A stretch of DNA of 17,674 nucleotides from Lentisphaerota bacterium (GCA_016929365.1 JAFGIZ010000047.1:1-17674); one strand, 5' to 3'. Positions 1 through 6,859 are shown, numbered from the stretch's first letter. Numbers and translations are program-made. Notes: generated by a model not told the origin, from the sequence alone.

Positions 1-1
1 G

Positions 2-421
2 GTGCTGTTCGCGCTGGGTCTGCCGCGCCTGGCGGGGGCCGTATCGGAAGCCGGCGTGCCGGACGGGGCGGTGCTGGAGACTTTGCTCTACCTGTTGGTC
101 GCCGCGGCGGGGTGGGCCGTTGGCGCGGAATTTCCGCTGGGCACCCGTCTGTACGGCGACGCGGGGGGCGGCGTGGGCAACGCGGCGGCGGTGATGGATG
201 CCTGGGACCACACCGGGGCGGCCGTCGGCGCCCTGGCGGCGGGCGTTCTCCTGCTGCCGGTGCTCGGGATCGGGGGAACGTGCGCGGTGTTGGGCGGCTT
301 GAAGGGCGCGGGCCTGCTTCTGGCTGCGGCTATGCCCAGATCCCCGGGACCTCCGTGTTACACTGGGGACAACGCCCGTTGCGGAGGCGGTTTTCCAGCA
401 GCAGAAAGCCATACCGGGTGA
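2..421 (+). CDS. Spermidine-synthase-like polytopic membrane protein, C-terminal fragment (5' incomplete)
   Basis: Only the last 139 codons are inside the window; the true start lies upstream. The visible part has two hydrophobic helices (about residues 24-44 and 72-108 of the fragment). Between them are a GAEFPLG turn and a D-x-x-GAAVGAL segment. This pattern is typical of the membrane part of the fused 'spermidine synthase-like' proteins, where FPL and GA-x-GAL motifs precede the last helices and a PxxG loop (here LPVLGIGG). The predicted last 30 or so residues are polar, rich in Pro, Gly and Cys, and are read antisense through the 3' end of the convergent radical SAM gene. The natural C-terminus of such proteins should be near base 330, so the tail may come from a lost stop. 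The polyamine synthase domain itself is not visible, so family assignment rests on this short region only. Confidence 0.55.
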   Translation: MLFALGLPRLAGAVSEAGVPDGAVLETLLYLLVAAAGWAVGAEFPLGTRLYGDAGGGVGNAAAVMDAWDHTGAAVGALAAGVLLLPVLGIGGTCAVLGGLKGAGLLLAAAMPRSPGPPCYTGDNARCGGGFPAAESHTG

Positions 422-1493
422 CGACGGGCGTGTTGCAGCCGGGGCAATAGGTATGTTCGCCGGCCTGTCCGGGCATATTGCCCGTGTAGACAAAGCGGCA
501 GCCTTCCGCGAGCGCGGCGTCGCGGGCGTCCCGGAGGGTGCTGGGCGGCGTGGGCGGCAGGTTGACGATTTTGTAGCATGGGTGGAAACGCGTAAAATGG
601 ATCGGAACCAGGGGGCCGAGCTCCGTCACGATCCAATGCGCCATGCGCTTGATCTCGTCCAGGGAATCGTTCCGGGTGGGAATGATCAAGACGACGATCT
701 CCAGCCATGTCCCTGTCGCCTTGATGGACTTGAGAATATCCAGCACGGGCTGCAGATCGCCTTCGCACATCTCGCGATAGAAGCGCTGCGTAAAGGCCTT
801 GAGGTCGACTTTTACGGCGGTCATTTCGCGGCAGACGGCCGCGAGGGGCTCCCGGCCGATGTACCCGTTGCTGATCATGACGTTGCCGATGCCCTGCTCC
901 CGGGCTGCGCGGGCGCAATCGAGCATGTATTCGCAAAATACGGTCGGTTCGTTGTACGTATAGGCCACGGTTTTGCAGCCTTGGCGGGCGGCGCGTTCGG
1001 CGATCGTCTCCGGCGCGCGGTAGGGAGGCGACACGTCGTCGGGCGACGCCTGGGAAATGTCCCAGTTCTGGCAGAATTTGCAGTGCATGTTGCAGCCCAC
1101 GGTGGCGATCGACAGGGCGCGGCTGCCGGGATAGACGTGGAAGAGCGGCTTCTTCTCGATGGGATCGTCGTGGACGGCGCAGGGCAGGCCGTAAACGCGG
1201 GTGACGTATGTACCGTCGCGGTTTTCGCGGACGCGGCAGTAGCCGGCGCCTCCCGGCGGGACCACGCATCCCTTCGGGCAGAGCCTGCAGCGCACGAGGT
1301 TGTTCTTGAGCTTGTCGTAAAAGCGGGCTTCGTGCGGGGGCGGCGCCGCGGCGGAGGCGGCGCCGGCGGGCCCGGCGGTGAGCCCGGCGCCGGCAAGGCC
1401 CGCCGCCTTGAGGAAGGCGCGGCGCGACAGGATAGAATGATTGCCAATCTTCCGGTCCGTGCTATCCTGCAGCGTTTTACCCGATGTCGTCAT
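330..1493 (-). CDS. amrS: AmmeMemoRadiSam-type radical SAM enzyme (AmrS-like) with Tat signal
   Basis: Product of 387 residues if started at the ATG at 1493. The radical SAM cluster motif CxxxCxxC is present as CNMHCKFC (C134, C138, C141). It is preceded by a Cys-rich segment (C69, C72, C76, C86) and followed by two CxxC knuckles near the C-terminus (C350/C353, C375/C378). Segments such as YTYNEPT, ISNGY and VDLKAF are characteristic of the AmrS group (COG1180 relatives of pyruvate-formate-lyase activases). This group is named for co-occurrence with AMMECR1 and Memo proteins; neither partner is in this window. The N-terminus has a twin-arginine signal (SRRAFLKAAG, R24-R25, then an Ala/Gly-rich stretch to about residue 50). 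This implies export of the folded Fe-S enzyme, or is a family relic. The exact reaction is not established for this group. Starts further upstream (to 1562) are open, but would put 23 extra residues before the Tat signal. Confidence 0.85.
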   Translation of the reverse strand: MTTSGKTLQDSTDRKIGNHSILSRRAFLKAAGLAGAGLTAGPAGAASAAAPPPHEARFYDKLKNNLVRCRLCPKGCVVPPGGAGYCRVRENRDGTYVTRVYGLPCAVHDDPIEKKPLFHVYPGSRALSIATVGCNMHCKFCQNWDISQASPDDVSPPYRAPETIAERAARQGCKTVAYTYNEPTVFCEYMLDCARAAREQGIGNVMISNGYIGREPLAAVCREMTAVKVDLKAFTQRFYREMCEGDLQPVLDILKSIKATGTWLEIVVLIIPTRNDSLDEIKRMAHWIVTELGPLVPIHFTRFHPCYKIVNLPPTPPSTLRDARDAALAEGCRFVYTGNMPGQAGEHTYCPGCNTPVVTRYGFLLLENRLRNGRCPQCNTEVPGIWA

Positions 1494-2220
1494 GGACACC
1501 CAAAAGCATAGCATTATTCCGGAGCCTCCGCAAACCGCGGCTGCGGGCCGAAGCGGCTGCACGTTCCTGGTGCTGATGCCGGCCTACAACGAGGCGGAAC
1601 GCGTCGGGGAGGCGGTGCGGGGCGCGCGCCGGCATGCTCCCGAAGTGGTGGTGATCGACGACGGCTCCACGGACGATACGGCGGCCGAGGCGGAGCGGGC
1701 CGGTGCGGTGGTGCTGCGGCACGACCGCAACCGCGGCAAGGGTGCGGCCCTGCAGACGGGGTTCCGGTATGCGCAAGAGAAGGGCGTTGAGTGCGTCATT
1801 GCCATGGACGCCGACGGCCAGCACGACCCGGAGGAAATTCCCCTCTTCCTGGAAACCTACCGGCGGACGGGGCTGCCCGTGCTGATCGGAGACCGCATGA
1901 CGAACGTGCGGGGCATGCCCCGGGTGCGGCGATGGACCAACCGTTACATGAGCCGGCTGTTGAGCCGGCGGATCGGCCAGGTGATTCCGGACACCCAGAA
2001 CGGGTACCGGCTCTACCGGTGCGACAGCCTGCCGGCCCGCCCGTTGGGTTCGGCGCGGTTTGCCGCGGACTCGGAGATCCTGCTCGAGATGGCGGCCCGG
2101 GGCGTGCGTTTCGGAGCGGTGCCGACGCGGGTGATTTACCGCGACGAGCGAAGCAAGATCAATCCCATCCGGGACACCGTGCGATTCTACCGGATGCTGA
2201 AACAGTGGCGGGCGCTGTGA
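1492..2220 (+). CDS. Family 2 glycosyltransferase (dolichyl-/polyprenyl-phosphate sugar synthase type)
   Basis: Product of 242 residues from the ATG at 1492. It carries a GT-A fold signature: PAYNE (residues 30-34), VVIDDGSTDDT (53-63), NRGKGAAL (80-87) and the metal/nucleotide-sugar DxD as MDADGQHDP (105-113). A later DTQNGYRLY segment and an acidic TRVIYRDE region are also present. This is the compact GT2 layout of DPM1/DPG-synthase-like enzymes that transfer a sugar to a polyprenyl phosphate at the cytoplasmic membrane face. No transmembrane helix is visible. The 3' end overlaps the next gene by 4 bases (GTGA), so the membrane protein is probably co-translated. The frame is open upstream to an ATG at 1441, but the chosen start leaves a normal length before the PAYNE strand. 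Sugar and acceptor cannot be read from the sequence. Confidence 0.88.
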   Translation: MDTQKHSIIPEPPQTAAAGRSGCTFLVLMPAYNEAERVGEAVRGARRHAPEVVVIDDGSTDDTAAEAERAGAVVLRHDRNRGKGAALQTGFRYAQEKGVECVIAMDADGQHDPEEIPLFLETYRRTGLPVLIGDRMTNVRGMPRVRRWTNRYMSRLLSRRIGQVIPDTQNGYRLYRCDSLPARPLGSARFAADSEILLEMAARGVRFGAVPTRVIYRDERSKINPIRDTVRFYRMLKQWRAL

Positions 2221-2726
2221 AAGCCGCGGCGCTGTTGATACTGGTTACCCTGATCCCGGCGCTGGAGCTGCGCGCGTCGATTCCGCTGGGCATCTTCGCG
2301 CTGGCGGCGTATGTGCCGTGGCCGGCCGTGGTGTTGATCTGCGTGCTCGCCAATATCGTGCTGGGTTGGCTGGTCTTTCAGGTGATGGGCCCGATCTTCC
2401 TGTTCATCCGCCGGTGGGACTGGTTCGACCGCAGGGTCTGGCCGGTGCTGGCGCGTACCCGGCACCGTATTCATCCTTACGTCGAGCGCTACGGGGAGTT
2501 CGGGGTGGCCGTGTTCATCGGCATCCCGCTGCCCGGCTCGGGCGTGTACACGGGGGCGTTCGGCGCATACCTGCTCGGCCTGGACCGCCGCAAGTTCGCG
2601 ATCGCGAACGCGATCGGCGTATGCATTGCGGCCGCGGCGGTGACGACCCTCTGCCTCCTGCTGCAGCGCGGATTTATCGGCCCGGAGAGCTGGATGGCCC
2701 AGCTCTTCCTGAAGTGGCACGGCTGA
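2217..2726 (+). CDS. Small integral membrane protein, Sm_multidrug_ex (COG2426) family
   Basis: Product of 169 residues starting with GTG inside the preceding stop (GTGA, bases 2217-2220), which implies translational coupling. There are about four hydrophobic segments: residues 3-15 with PALELRASIPLG (14-25), 34-64, 94-121 and 127-150. The conserved PLPGSGVYTGAFGAYLLGL segment (105-123) is the hallmark of this family. The central loop is Trp/Arg-rich (WDWFDRRVW, 67-75). The family is annotated as 'small multidrug export protein' from early naming; its transport role is not well established. The partner GT2 enzyme suggests it could serve a polyprenyl-linked sugar pathway, for example as a lipid scramblase or flippase. 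That is inference from gene order only. Confidence 0.8.
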   Translation: MKAAALLILVTLIPALELRASIPLGIFALAAYVPWPAVVLICVLANIVLGWLVFQVMGPIFLFIRRWDWFDRRVWPVLARTRHRIHPYVERYGEFGVAVFIGIPLPGSGVYTGAFGAYLLGLDRRKFAIANAIGVCIAAAAVTTLCLLLQRGFIGPESWMAQLFLKWHG

Positions 2727-2753
2727 ACCCCGCACCCGGCTGCGCTCGCCGCC

Positions 2754-3149
2754 TCAGCGGACTGTCACGGCTCGGGAAGACTGCCAGACGCCGTGAATAT
2801 TGCAGTAAGCGAGGGCCAGCAGGGTTCCGGCACGGTCGGTCTTCAGCGCGGCCGCGGCCTTGTGGTGGGTATAGACCGGGCCGCTGTTCGGCCCGTCTGC
2901 CGCTTCGCCGTGGGCGCTGAATTCGAAATGGCCCACCTGGAACGGGGCCTTGGCGCCGTCGGGCTGGAAGTAGAGCTGAATCCAGCGGATATGGTGTTCG
3001 GTCGTGTTGGGATGCGCCACTTCCTTGCCCAGCGATACCGTGACGTCGAAAAACTCGCCGGCCTTGACCTCGGCGGGGCACTCGATAACCGGTACGTGCT
3101 TTTCCGTCTTCCAGTCCGCGCTTTTAATCACTTCGTTGAATTCGGGCAT
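2754..3149 (-). CDS. sor: Superoxide reductase (neelaredoxin, one-iron type)
   Basis: Product of 131 residues, close to the usual length of one-iron superoxide reductases. All expected active-site residues are visible: E16-K17-H18 in EKHVP, H46 in HPN, H52, and C116/H119 in CNIHG. This matches the four-His/one-Cys iron centre and the Glu/Lys pair that help superoxide protonation. The N-terminal desulforedoxin-like CxxC domain of class I desulfoferrodoxins is absent. The enzyme reduces superoxide to hydrogen peroxide in the cytoplasm and is typical of anaerobes; the electron donor is usually rubredoxin, not seen here. The ATG at 3149 has a good ribosome site (AGGAG eight bases upstream). The gene is separated from its neighbours by a promoter-like region with inverted repeats. 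Confidence 0.95.
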   Translation of the reverse strand: MPEFNEVIKSADWKTEKHVPVIECPAEVKAGEFFDVTVSLGKEVAHPNTTEHHIRWIQLYFQPDGAKAPFQVGHFEFSAHGEAADGPNSGPVYTHHKAAAALKTDRAGTLLALAYCNIHGVWQSSRAVTVR

Positions 3150-3185
3150 AACCGTGGCTCCTGTGTTGGGTGTTTGTACGTCGTG

Positions 3186-3232
3186 CTTGGGTACCTGCCC
3201 CCAAGTGTACCCCGTTGACGGAACGGGTGCAA
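3186..3232 (-). promoter_or_regulatory. Candidate promoter and operator of the superoxide reductase gene
   Basis: Reading leftward: TTGCAC (3232-3227), a 17-base spacer, then TACACT (3209-3204). This is a sigma-70-like pair with optimal spacing but imperfect boxes (3/6 and 4/6). The spacer is almost filled by an inverted repeat, CCCGTT (3211-3216) / AACGGG (3222-3227). A second inverted repeat, CTTGGG (3186-3191) / CCCAAG (3200-3205), covers the -10 box and start region. An alternative pairing GGGTAC (3189-3194) / GTACCC (3207-3212) competes with it. The arrangement would place a repressor on the promoter, or form a leader hairpin. No matching regulator gene is in the window. Confidence 0.35.
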
Positions 3233-3293
3233 CAGGGGATTGCGGCGGAGGGCGGGAGGGCGGGCTCGGGGCGCGCCGGAGGCCGGGGCCTGA

Positions 3294-3980
3294 TCACCGC
3301 TTTTGCGCGAGCACGGCCAGTTTGCGGCCGAAGAGCAGCGTGGCGGAGTTCTGGGCGCGGTGAAGCGGGTGCCGCCTGACCGCGAGGCGGATGAGGGGGA
3401 CGAGCCAGGCCAGGGAGAGGGAGGTTGTCTGCAGGCGGTCGGTGGCGGTGCGGACAATATGCAGGCCGTGCTGCGAAAGCGCCCAGGCGTAGCGGTTCAG
3501 GCCGAACGGCGAGATATGTTGCGCGGCGGGATCCCGCGTTGCCGGTTCCAAGGGCCCGAAAGAGTAGAAGCAGCCTGTCAGCAGAAAGCGCAGGCGCGAC
3601 TTGAGCGACAGTATATTCGGCGTGGTAAAGAGCAGATGCCCGCCGGGTGCCAGGACGCGCGCCATTTCGGCAAAGCAGCGCAGGTGCCCGTCGACGTGTT
3701 CGAGCACCTCGACGGCGAGCACGAGGTCGAACGCGCCGCTCTCGTAGGGGAGGCGCCCGTCGCCGGCGATGGGGCGGCAGACGATACCCGGCGCCAGGAA
3801 GGCGTCGGGGGCGACGTCGCAGGCGGCGACCTCGAGACCGGCGTCACGCAGGCGCTCCGACAGGGCGCCGGCGCCGGCGCCCACGTCGAGGACGCGCCGT
3901 CCGGGCCGCAGCAGGGCGTCGCGGGTCAGCGTGTCGAGCACGAAATCGTGCGTTCCGGCTATGGCCATTTCACGGGGCAT
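3294..3980 (-). CDS. Class I SAM-dependent methyltransferase
   Basis: Product of 228 residues from the ATG at 3980; a second ATG at 3968 is equally possible, as neither has a clear ribosome site. Motif I is VLDVGAGAG (30-38). It is followed by an acidic strand end (ACDVAPD), a motif II/III region with DLVLAVEVLEHVDGH, and the post-motif LAPGGHLLFTTPN. This is the Methyltransf_11/UbiE-like fold. The C-terminal half has an aromatic GCFYSFGPLEP segment and a basic tail. Substrate is unknown; such enzymes next to glycosyltransferases often act on glycans or lipids, but there is no direct evidence here. The frame stays open upstream to 4121, but that extra part runs into the promoter region of the divergent RRM gene and lacks methyltransferase features. 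Confidence 0.82.
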   Translation of the reverse strand: MPREMAIAGTHDFVLDTLTRDALLRPGRRVLDVGAGAGALSERLRDAGLEVAACDVAPDAFLAPGIVCRPIAGDGRLPYESGAFDLVLAVEVLEHVDGHLRCFAEMARVLAPGGHLLFTTPNILSLKSRLRFLLTGCFYSFGPLEPATRDPAAQHISPFGLNRYAWALSQHGLHIVRTATDRLQTTSLSLAWLVPLIRLAVRRHPLHRAQNSATLLFGRKLAVLAQKR

Positions 3981-4125
3981 CGAACCGGTTCGCAGCGTGC
4001 CGGAAAGCGGCGCCCATGGCAAGCCGGCGCTCCGGGAAAAATTGCAAAGAAGTGCTGGTCTTTCGGGCCGGTCGATGGCATATTCTGTCCCCGGTTGAGA
4101 GTGACCAGGCCGAGCCCGCATGCGG

Positions 4126-4134
4126 TGTCATAAT
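4126..4134 (+). promoter_or_regulatory. Candidate extended -10 promoter of the RRM gene
   Basis: TGT followed by CATAAT (4129-4134) matches an extended -10 element (TGn plus 5/6 of TATAAT). No good -35 box sits 16-18 bases upstream, which is tolerated for extended -10 promoters. Transcription would begin near 4141, leaving a leader of about 40 bases with the GGGAG ribosome site at 4171-4175. This lies in the 201-base divergent gap between the methyltransferase and RRM genes. Confidence 0.35.
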
Positions 4135-4181
4135 GCAGGAGTCGGTTCGAGAGAGAGACATGGCACGCATGGGAGTTATCC

Positions 4182-4487
4182 ATGAACATCTATGTTGGAA
4201 ACCTGCCCTACAAGGCCGGTGACCAGGAATTGCAGGAACTGTTCGAGCAGCATGGATCCGTAAGCTCGGCGCGGGTGATTGTCGACCGTTTTTCGGGCCA
4301 ATCCAAGGGATTCGGTTTCGTCGAGATGCCGGAGAAGAGCGAAGCTCTGGATGCGATCAAAGCCTTGAACCAGTACGAATTCATGGGCCGGAAGCTGCGG
4401 GTCAACGAGTCGCAGCCGCGGCCGCGGGGTGAAGGCCGGGGCGGCCAGGACCGCGGAGACCGCGGGGACCGCGGGCGCCGCTGGTAA
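4182..4487 (+). CDS. Single-RRM, glycine/arginine-rich RNA-binding protein
   Basis: Product of 101 residues. RNP2 is IYVGNL (3-8) and RNP1 is KGFGFVEM (42-49), with the conserved aromatic residues Y4, F44 and F46 that stack on RNA bases. The beta-alpha-beta order of a canonical RRM fills residues 1-77. The C-terminal tail (about 78-101) is Arg/Gly/Asp-rich with three DRG repeats, like the short RGG-type tails of bacterial Rbp proteins. These bind single-stranded RNA in the cytoplasm and are often cold- or stress-induced in cyanobacteria and related groups. Start support: GGGAG at 4171-4175, six bases before the ATG. A strong hairpin covers the stop codon. The following acyltransferase gene starts 59 bases later on the same strand. 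Confidence 0.93.
   Translation: MNIYVGNLPYKAGDQELQELFEQHGSVSSARVIVDRFSGQSKGFGFVEMPEKSEALDAIKALNQYEFMGRKLRVNESQPRPRGEGRGGQDRGDRGDRGRRW
4449..4475 (+). repeat. Three tandem 9-base repeats coding DRG-DRG-DRG
   Basis: GACCGCGGA followed by two copies of GACCGCGGG, in frame within the tail of the RRM gene. The perfect unit structure at DNA level suggests slippage-prone growth of the RGG-like tail. Confidence 0.85.
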
Positions 4488-4496
4488 ACCGGCGCC
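4474..4496 (+). terminator. GC-rich hairpin across the RRM stop codon (possible 3' stabiliser or attenuator)
   Basis: GGCGCCG (4474-4480) pairs with CGGCGCC (4490-4496) over a 9-base loop that contains the TAA stop (4485-4487). There is no T-run afterwards, so it is not a standard intrinsic terminator. It could be a 3' stabilising stem or could lower transcription into the next gene. Confidence 0.3.
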
Positions 4497-4546
4497 GCGG
4501 GCGGCCCTTGACGCCGCAGGCTTCTGTTGCCGGAGGGGGGGCGGGG

Positions 4547-6394
4547 ATGGCGCGGACGGGCGTAGCGGCGGTAAAGCGTATCTTTACGGTTCCGAATCCG
4601 TATCGGGACCCGGTACGGCATAACCTGTTTATGCCGGTCGGCTGGACGCTGGAGCGGGTGCTCGGGCTGGAGTCGATGAACGGCGTGTACCGCCGCATCA
4701 AGACGGACCCGGTCCTGGCGGGTCGTCCGTTCCTGGAGCAGGTGCTGGGTGCGCTGGATGTGGGGTACCGGGTGGCGGAGAGCGACCGGGCGCGCATCCC
4801 GACCCGGGGGCCGGCCATCGTGGCGGCCAATCATTGTTTCGGCGGGCTCGAGGGACTCTTGCTGGGCCATCTCTTGCGATCGGTCCGGCCGGACGTCAAG
4901 ATCCTGGCCAACTACCTGATCGGCTGCATCCCGGAGCTGCGCGAGCTCTTCATTTTCGTGGATCCCTTCGGCCGGCGGAGCGCGCGGCACACGAATGCGG
5001 CCGCGTTGCGCGAGGCGTTACGCTGGTTGCGGGCGGGCGGCGTGCTGGGGCTTTTTCCCTCGGGCGAGGTCGCGCGTTACGACATGCGCCGGCACGCGGT
5101 GGAAGAGCCGGCCTGGAGCGCGGCCGTCGGCTCGCTGGCGCGCCGGACGCAGGCGCCCGTGGTGCCGGTGTTTTTCGAGGGGCAGAACGGGGCCGTGTTT
5201 CATGCCCTGGGCCTGTTGCATCCGCGGTTGCGCACGGTGCGGCTGCCGCGCGAGCTGTTGAACAAGCTCGGCCGGCTGTTCCCGGTTCACGTGGGCAATC
5301 CGATTCCGTTCCGGCGCCTGCAGGCGTTCCGGGACGACGCGGCGAGGGCGGCTTACCTGCGGCTGCGGACCTACCACCTGGGTAACCGGCGCGCGGGTAA
5401 ATCGGGACCGGGGCTGCCGTTGCCGGTGCGCCGCGGCAGTCGGCGTGCGGAAGCGCCGGCCGCGGCGGTTCCGCGCGCGGAACTGCTGCGGGAAACGGCT
5501 GCGTTGCCTCCGGACCAGCGGCTGGTGGTCCACGATGCGTTCGAGGTATGGGTGGCGCGCGCGCCGCAGATACCGCGTCTCTTGCGGGAGATCGGGCGTT
5601 TGCGGGAAGTGTCTTTCCGGGCGGGAGGCGAGGGTACGGGACGGGCGCTCGATTTGGACCGTTTCGATGCGTACTACCTGCACCTGTTCCTGTGGAACCG
5701 CGGGGCGGCGGAGCTGGCGGGGGCGTACCGCCTGGGGCCGACGGATGAGATCCTGCCGCGTTTCGGGGTTCGCGGGCTGTATACCAGCCGCTTGTTCCGC
5801 TACCGGCGCGGGTTGCTCGATCGCATCGACCCGGCCCTCGAAATGGGGCGGTCCTTCGTGTGCCCGGAGTACCAGCGCAACTATTTGTCGCTGTACCTGT
5901 TGTGGAAGGGCATTGCCGCCTACCTGGTGCGCCATCCCCGTTATCGCATCCTGTTCGGGCCGGTGAGCATCAGCGACGAGTACAACAGCGTCTCGCGCGA
6001 GCTGCTCGTATCGTTTCTGAAGATGAATAATTACATGCCGGACCTGGCGCGCCTGGTGAAGGCGCGTACGCCGTTACGCCGCTCGTTCCTGCATAAATTG
6101 CGGCGCCGGGAGCTGCGCATGGTCGTGGACAGCGTGGAAGAAGTCGAAGCGCTGATCGCCGACGTGCAGTCGGAGTTGAAGGGGATTCCCATCCTGCTCA
6201 AGCAGTACCTGAAGCTGGGCGGGCGGCTGCTGGGGTTCAACCTGGACCCGGCTTTTGCGAACGTCCTGGACGGGCTGATCCTGGTGGACGTGTCACGCAC
6301 GGACCGCCGGGTGTTGCAACGTTACGTGGGCGCGGAGGGCATGCAGCGCTTGTTGGCGCATTGGGCCGCGGATGCCGCCCGGCCCGCAGCGTAG
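4547..6394 (+). CDS. Two-domain lipid acyltransferase: PlsC-type O-acyltransferase fused to GNAT N-acyltransferase (OlsF-like)
   Basis: Product of 615 residues from the ATG at 4547, which follows a purine-rich ribosome site (GGAGGGGGGGCGGGG); the TTG at 4508 is less likely. The N-terminal half is a PlsC/LPLAT domain. Block I is NHCFGGLEG (95-103), where the usual NHx4D acid is a Glu at 102. Block III is FPSGEVA (170-176), followed by a PVVPVFFEG strand. The C-terminal half (about 320-560) resembles the LuxI-like GNAT N-acyltransferases of the OlsB/'putative hemolysin' group, with EMGRSFVCPEYQ, LLWKGIAAYL and FGPVSIS segments. In OlsF proteins this fusion makes ornithine or other amino-acid lipids: the C-terminal domain N-acylates the amino acid and the N-terminal domain adds the second acyl chain. 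By analogy this enzyme would make a phosphorus-free aminolipid at the inner membrane. The amino acid used is not known. Confidence 0.8.
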   Translation: MARTGVAAVKRIFTVPNPYRDPVRHNLFMPVGWTLERVLGLESMNGVYRRIKTDPVLAGRPFLEQVLGALDVGYRVAESDRARIPTRGPAIVAANHCFGGLEGLLLGHLLRSVRPDVKILANYLIGCIPELRELFIFVDPFGRRSARHTNAAALREALRWLRAGGVLGLFPSGEVARYDMRRHAVEEPAWSAAVGSLARRTQAPVVPVFFEGQNGAVFHALGLLHPRLRTVRLPRELLNKLGRLFPVHVGNPIPFRRLQAFRDDAARAAYLRLRTYHLGNRRAGKSGPGLPLPVRRGSRRAEAPAAAVPRAELLRETAALPPDQRLVVHDAFEVWVARAPQIPRLLREIGRLREVSFRAGGEGTGRALDLDRFDAYYLHLFLWNRGAAELAGAYRLGPTDEILPRFGVRGLYTSRLFRYRRGLLDRIDPALEMGRSFVCPEYQRNYLSLYLLWKGIAAYLVRHPRYRILFGPVSISDEYNSVSRELLVSFLKMNNYMPDLARLVKARTPLRRSFLHKLRRRELRMVVDSVEEVEALIADVQSELKGIPILLKQYLKLGGRLLGFNLDPAFANVLDGLILVDVSRTDRRVLQRYVGAEGMQRLLAHWAADAARPAA

Positions 6395-6859
6395 TCAGGC
6401 CAGGGGCGGAACGTTGCTGGTATCGTAGGCTTCGTGGCCGCTCTCGTCTTCCGGGCCGGCGTCCTCCTTGCGGAAGAACGCGGCAAGGCGGGTCCAGACC
6501 CGCCGGAAGAAGCGTCCGAGGCGCATTGTCAGGCGCGGGCGGCGCAGCTTTTCCAGGCGCGCATAGCCTTCCAGGAGTTCGGCGGGCAGGAAATCTTTGC
6601 GGTGCACGTTTTCTTCGAGCTCCATCGCGAGCTTATCCACGGGCGAATCGCGGTCGACGGAGACGGCTTCGATCGTATACCAGCCGAGCTGGCGGGCGGC
6701 CAGCAGGCGCCGCCGGCCGGCGATGAGCTCGCGGGTCCGGGTAATGACGATGGGGTTGAGCTGCCCGTGTGCGGTCATGCTGTCCATGAGGGGTTGGAGA
6801 TCGCCGATGTCCTTGCGGACGCGCTCATGGACAACAATCGAGTTCACGGGGATCTGCAT
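6395..6859 (-). CDS. ParB-like (ParB/Srx fold) protein without DNA-binding domain
   Basis: Product of 154 residues. Residues 1-105 match the ParB N-terminal domain: an early IPVNSIVVHERVR strand, QLNPIVIT (33-40), the GxRR box ELIAGRRRLLAA (44-55), and EENVHRKDFLPAE (82-94), equivalent to the ENxxR motif. These are the parts that bind CTP in ParB proteins. The usual helix-turn-helix and dimerisation domains are absent. Instead, residues 106-131 form a strongly basic, aromatic stretch (RLGRFFRRVWTRLAAFFRK) that would make an amphipathic helix suited to membrane binding. An acidic tail follows. The start overlaps the end of the preceding exported-protein gene by 35 bases and has no clear ribosome site, so coupled translation is likely. 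A role in chromosome partition is unlikely without DNA binding and without a ParA neighbour. Confidence 0.72.
   Translation of the reverse strand: MQIPVNSIVVHERVRKDIGDLQPLMDSMTAHGQLNPIVITRTRELIAGRRRLLAARQLGWYTIEAVSVDRDSPVDKLAMELEENVHRKDFLPAELLEGYARLEKLRRPRLTMRLGRFFRRVWTRLAAFFRKEDAGPEDESGHEAYDTSNVPPLA

Noticed and set aside
453..1511. A 352-codon + strand frame
   Set aside because: Antisense to the radical SAM gene, which has the CxxxCxxC motif; composition is Gly/Ala/Arg-rich without domains.
6395..6859. Calling the ParB-like gene a chromosome partition gene
   Set aside because: No helix-turn-helix, no parA neighbour and no parS-like palindromes noticed in the window.
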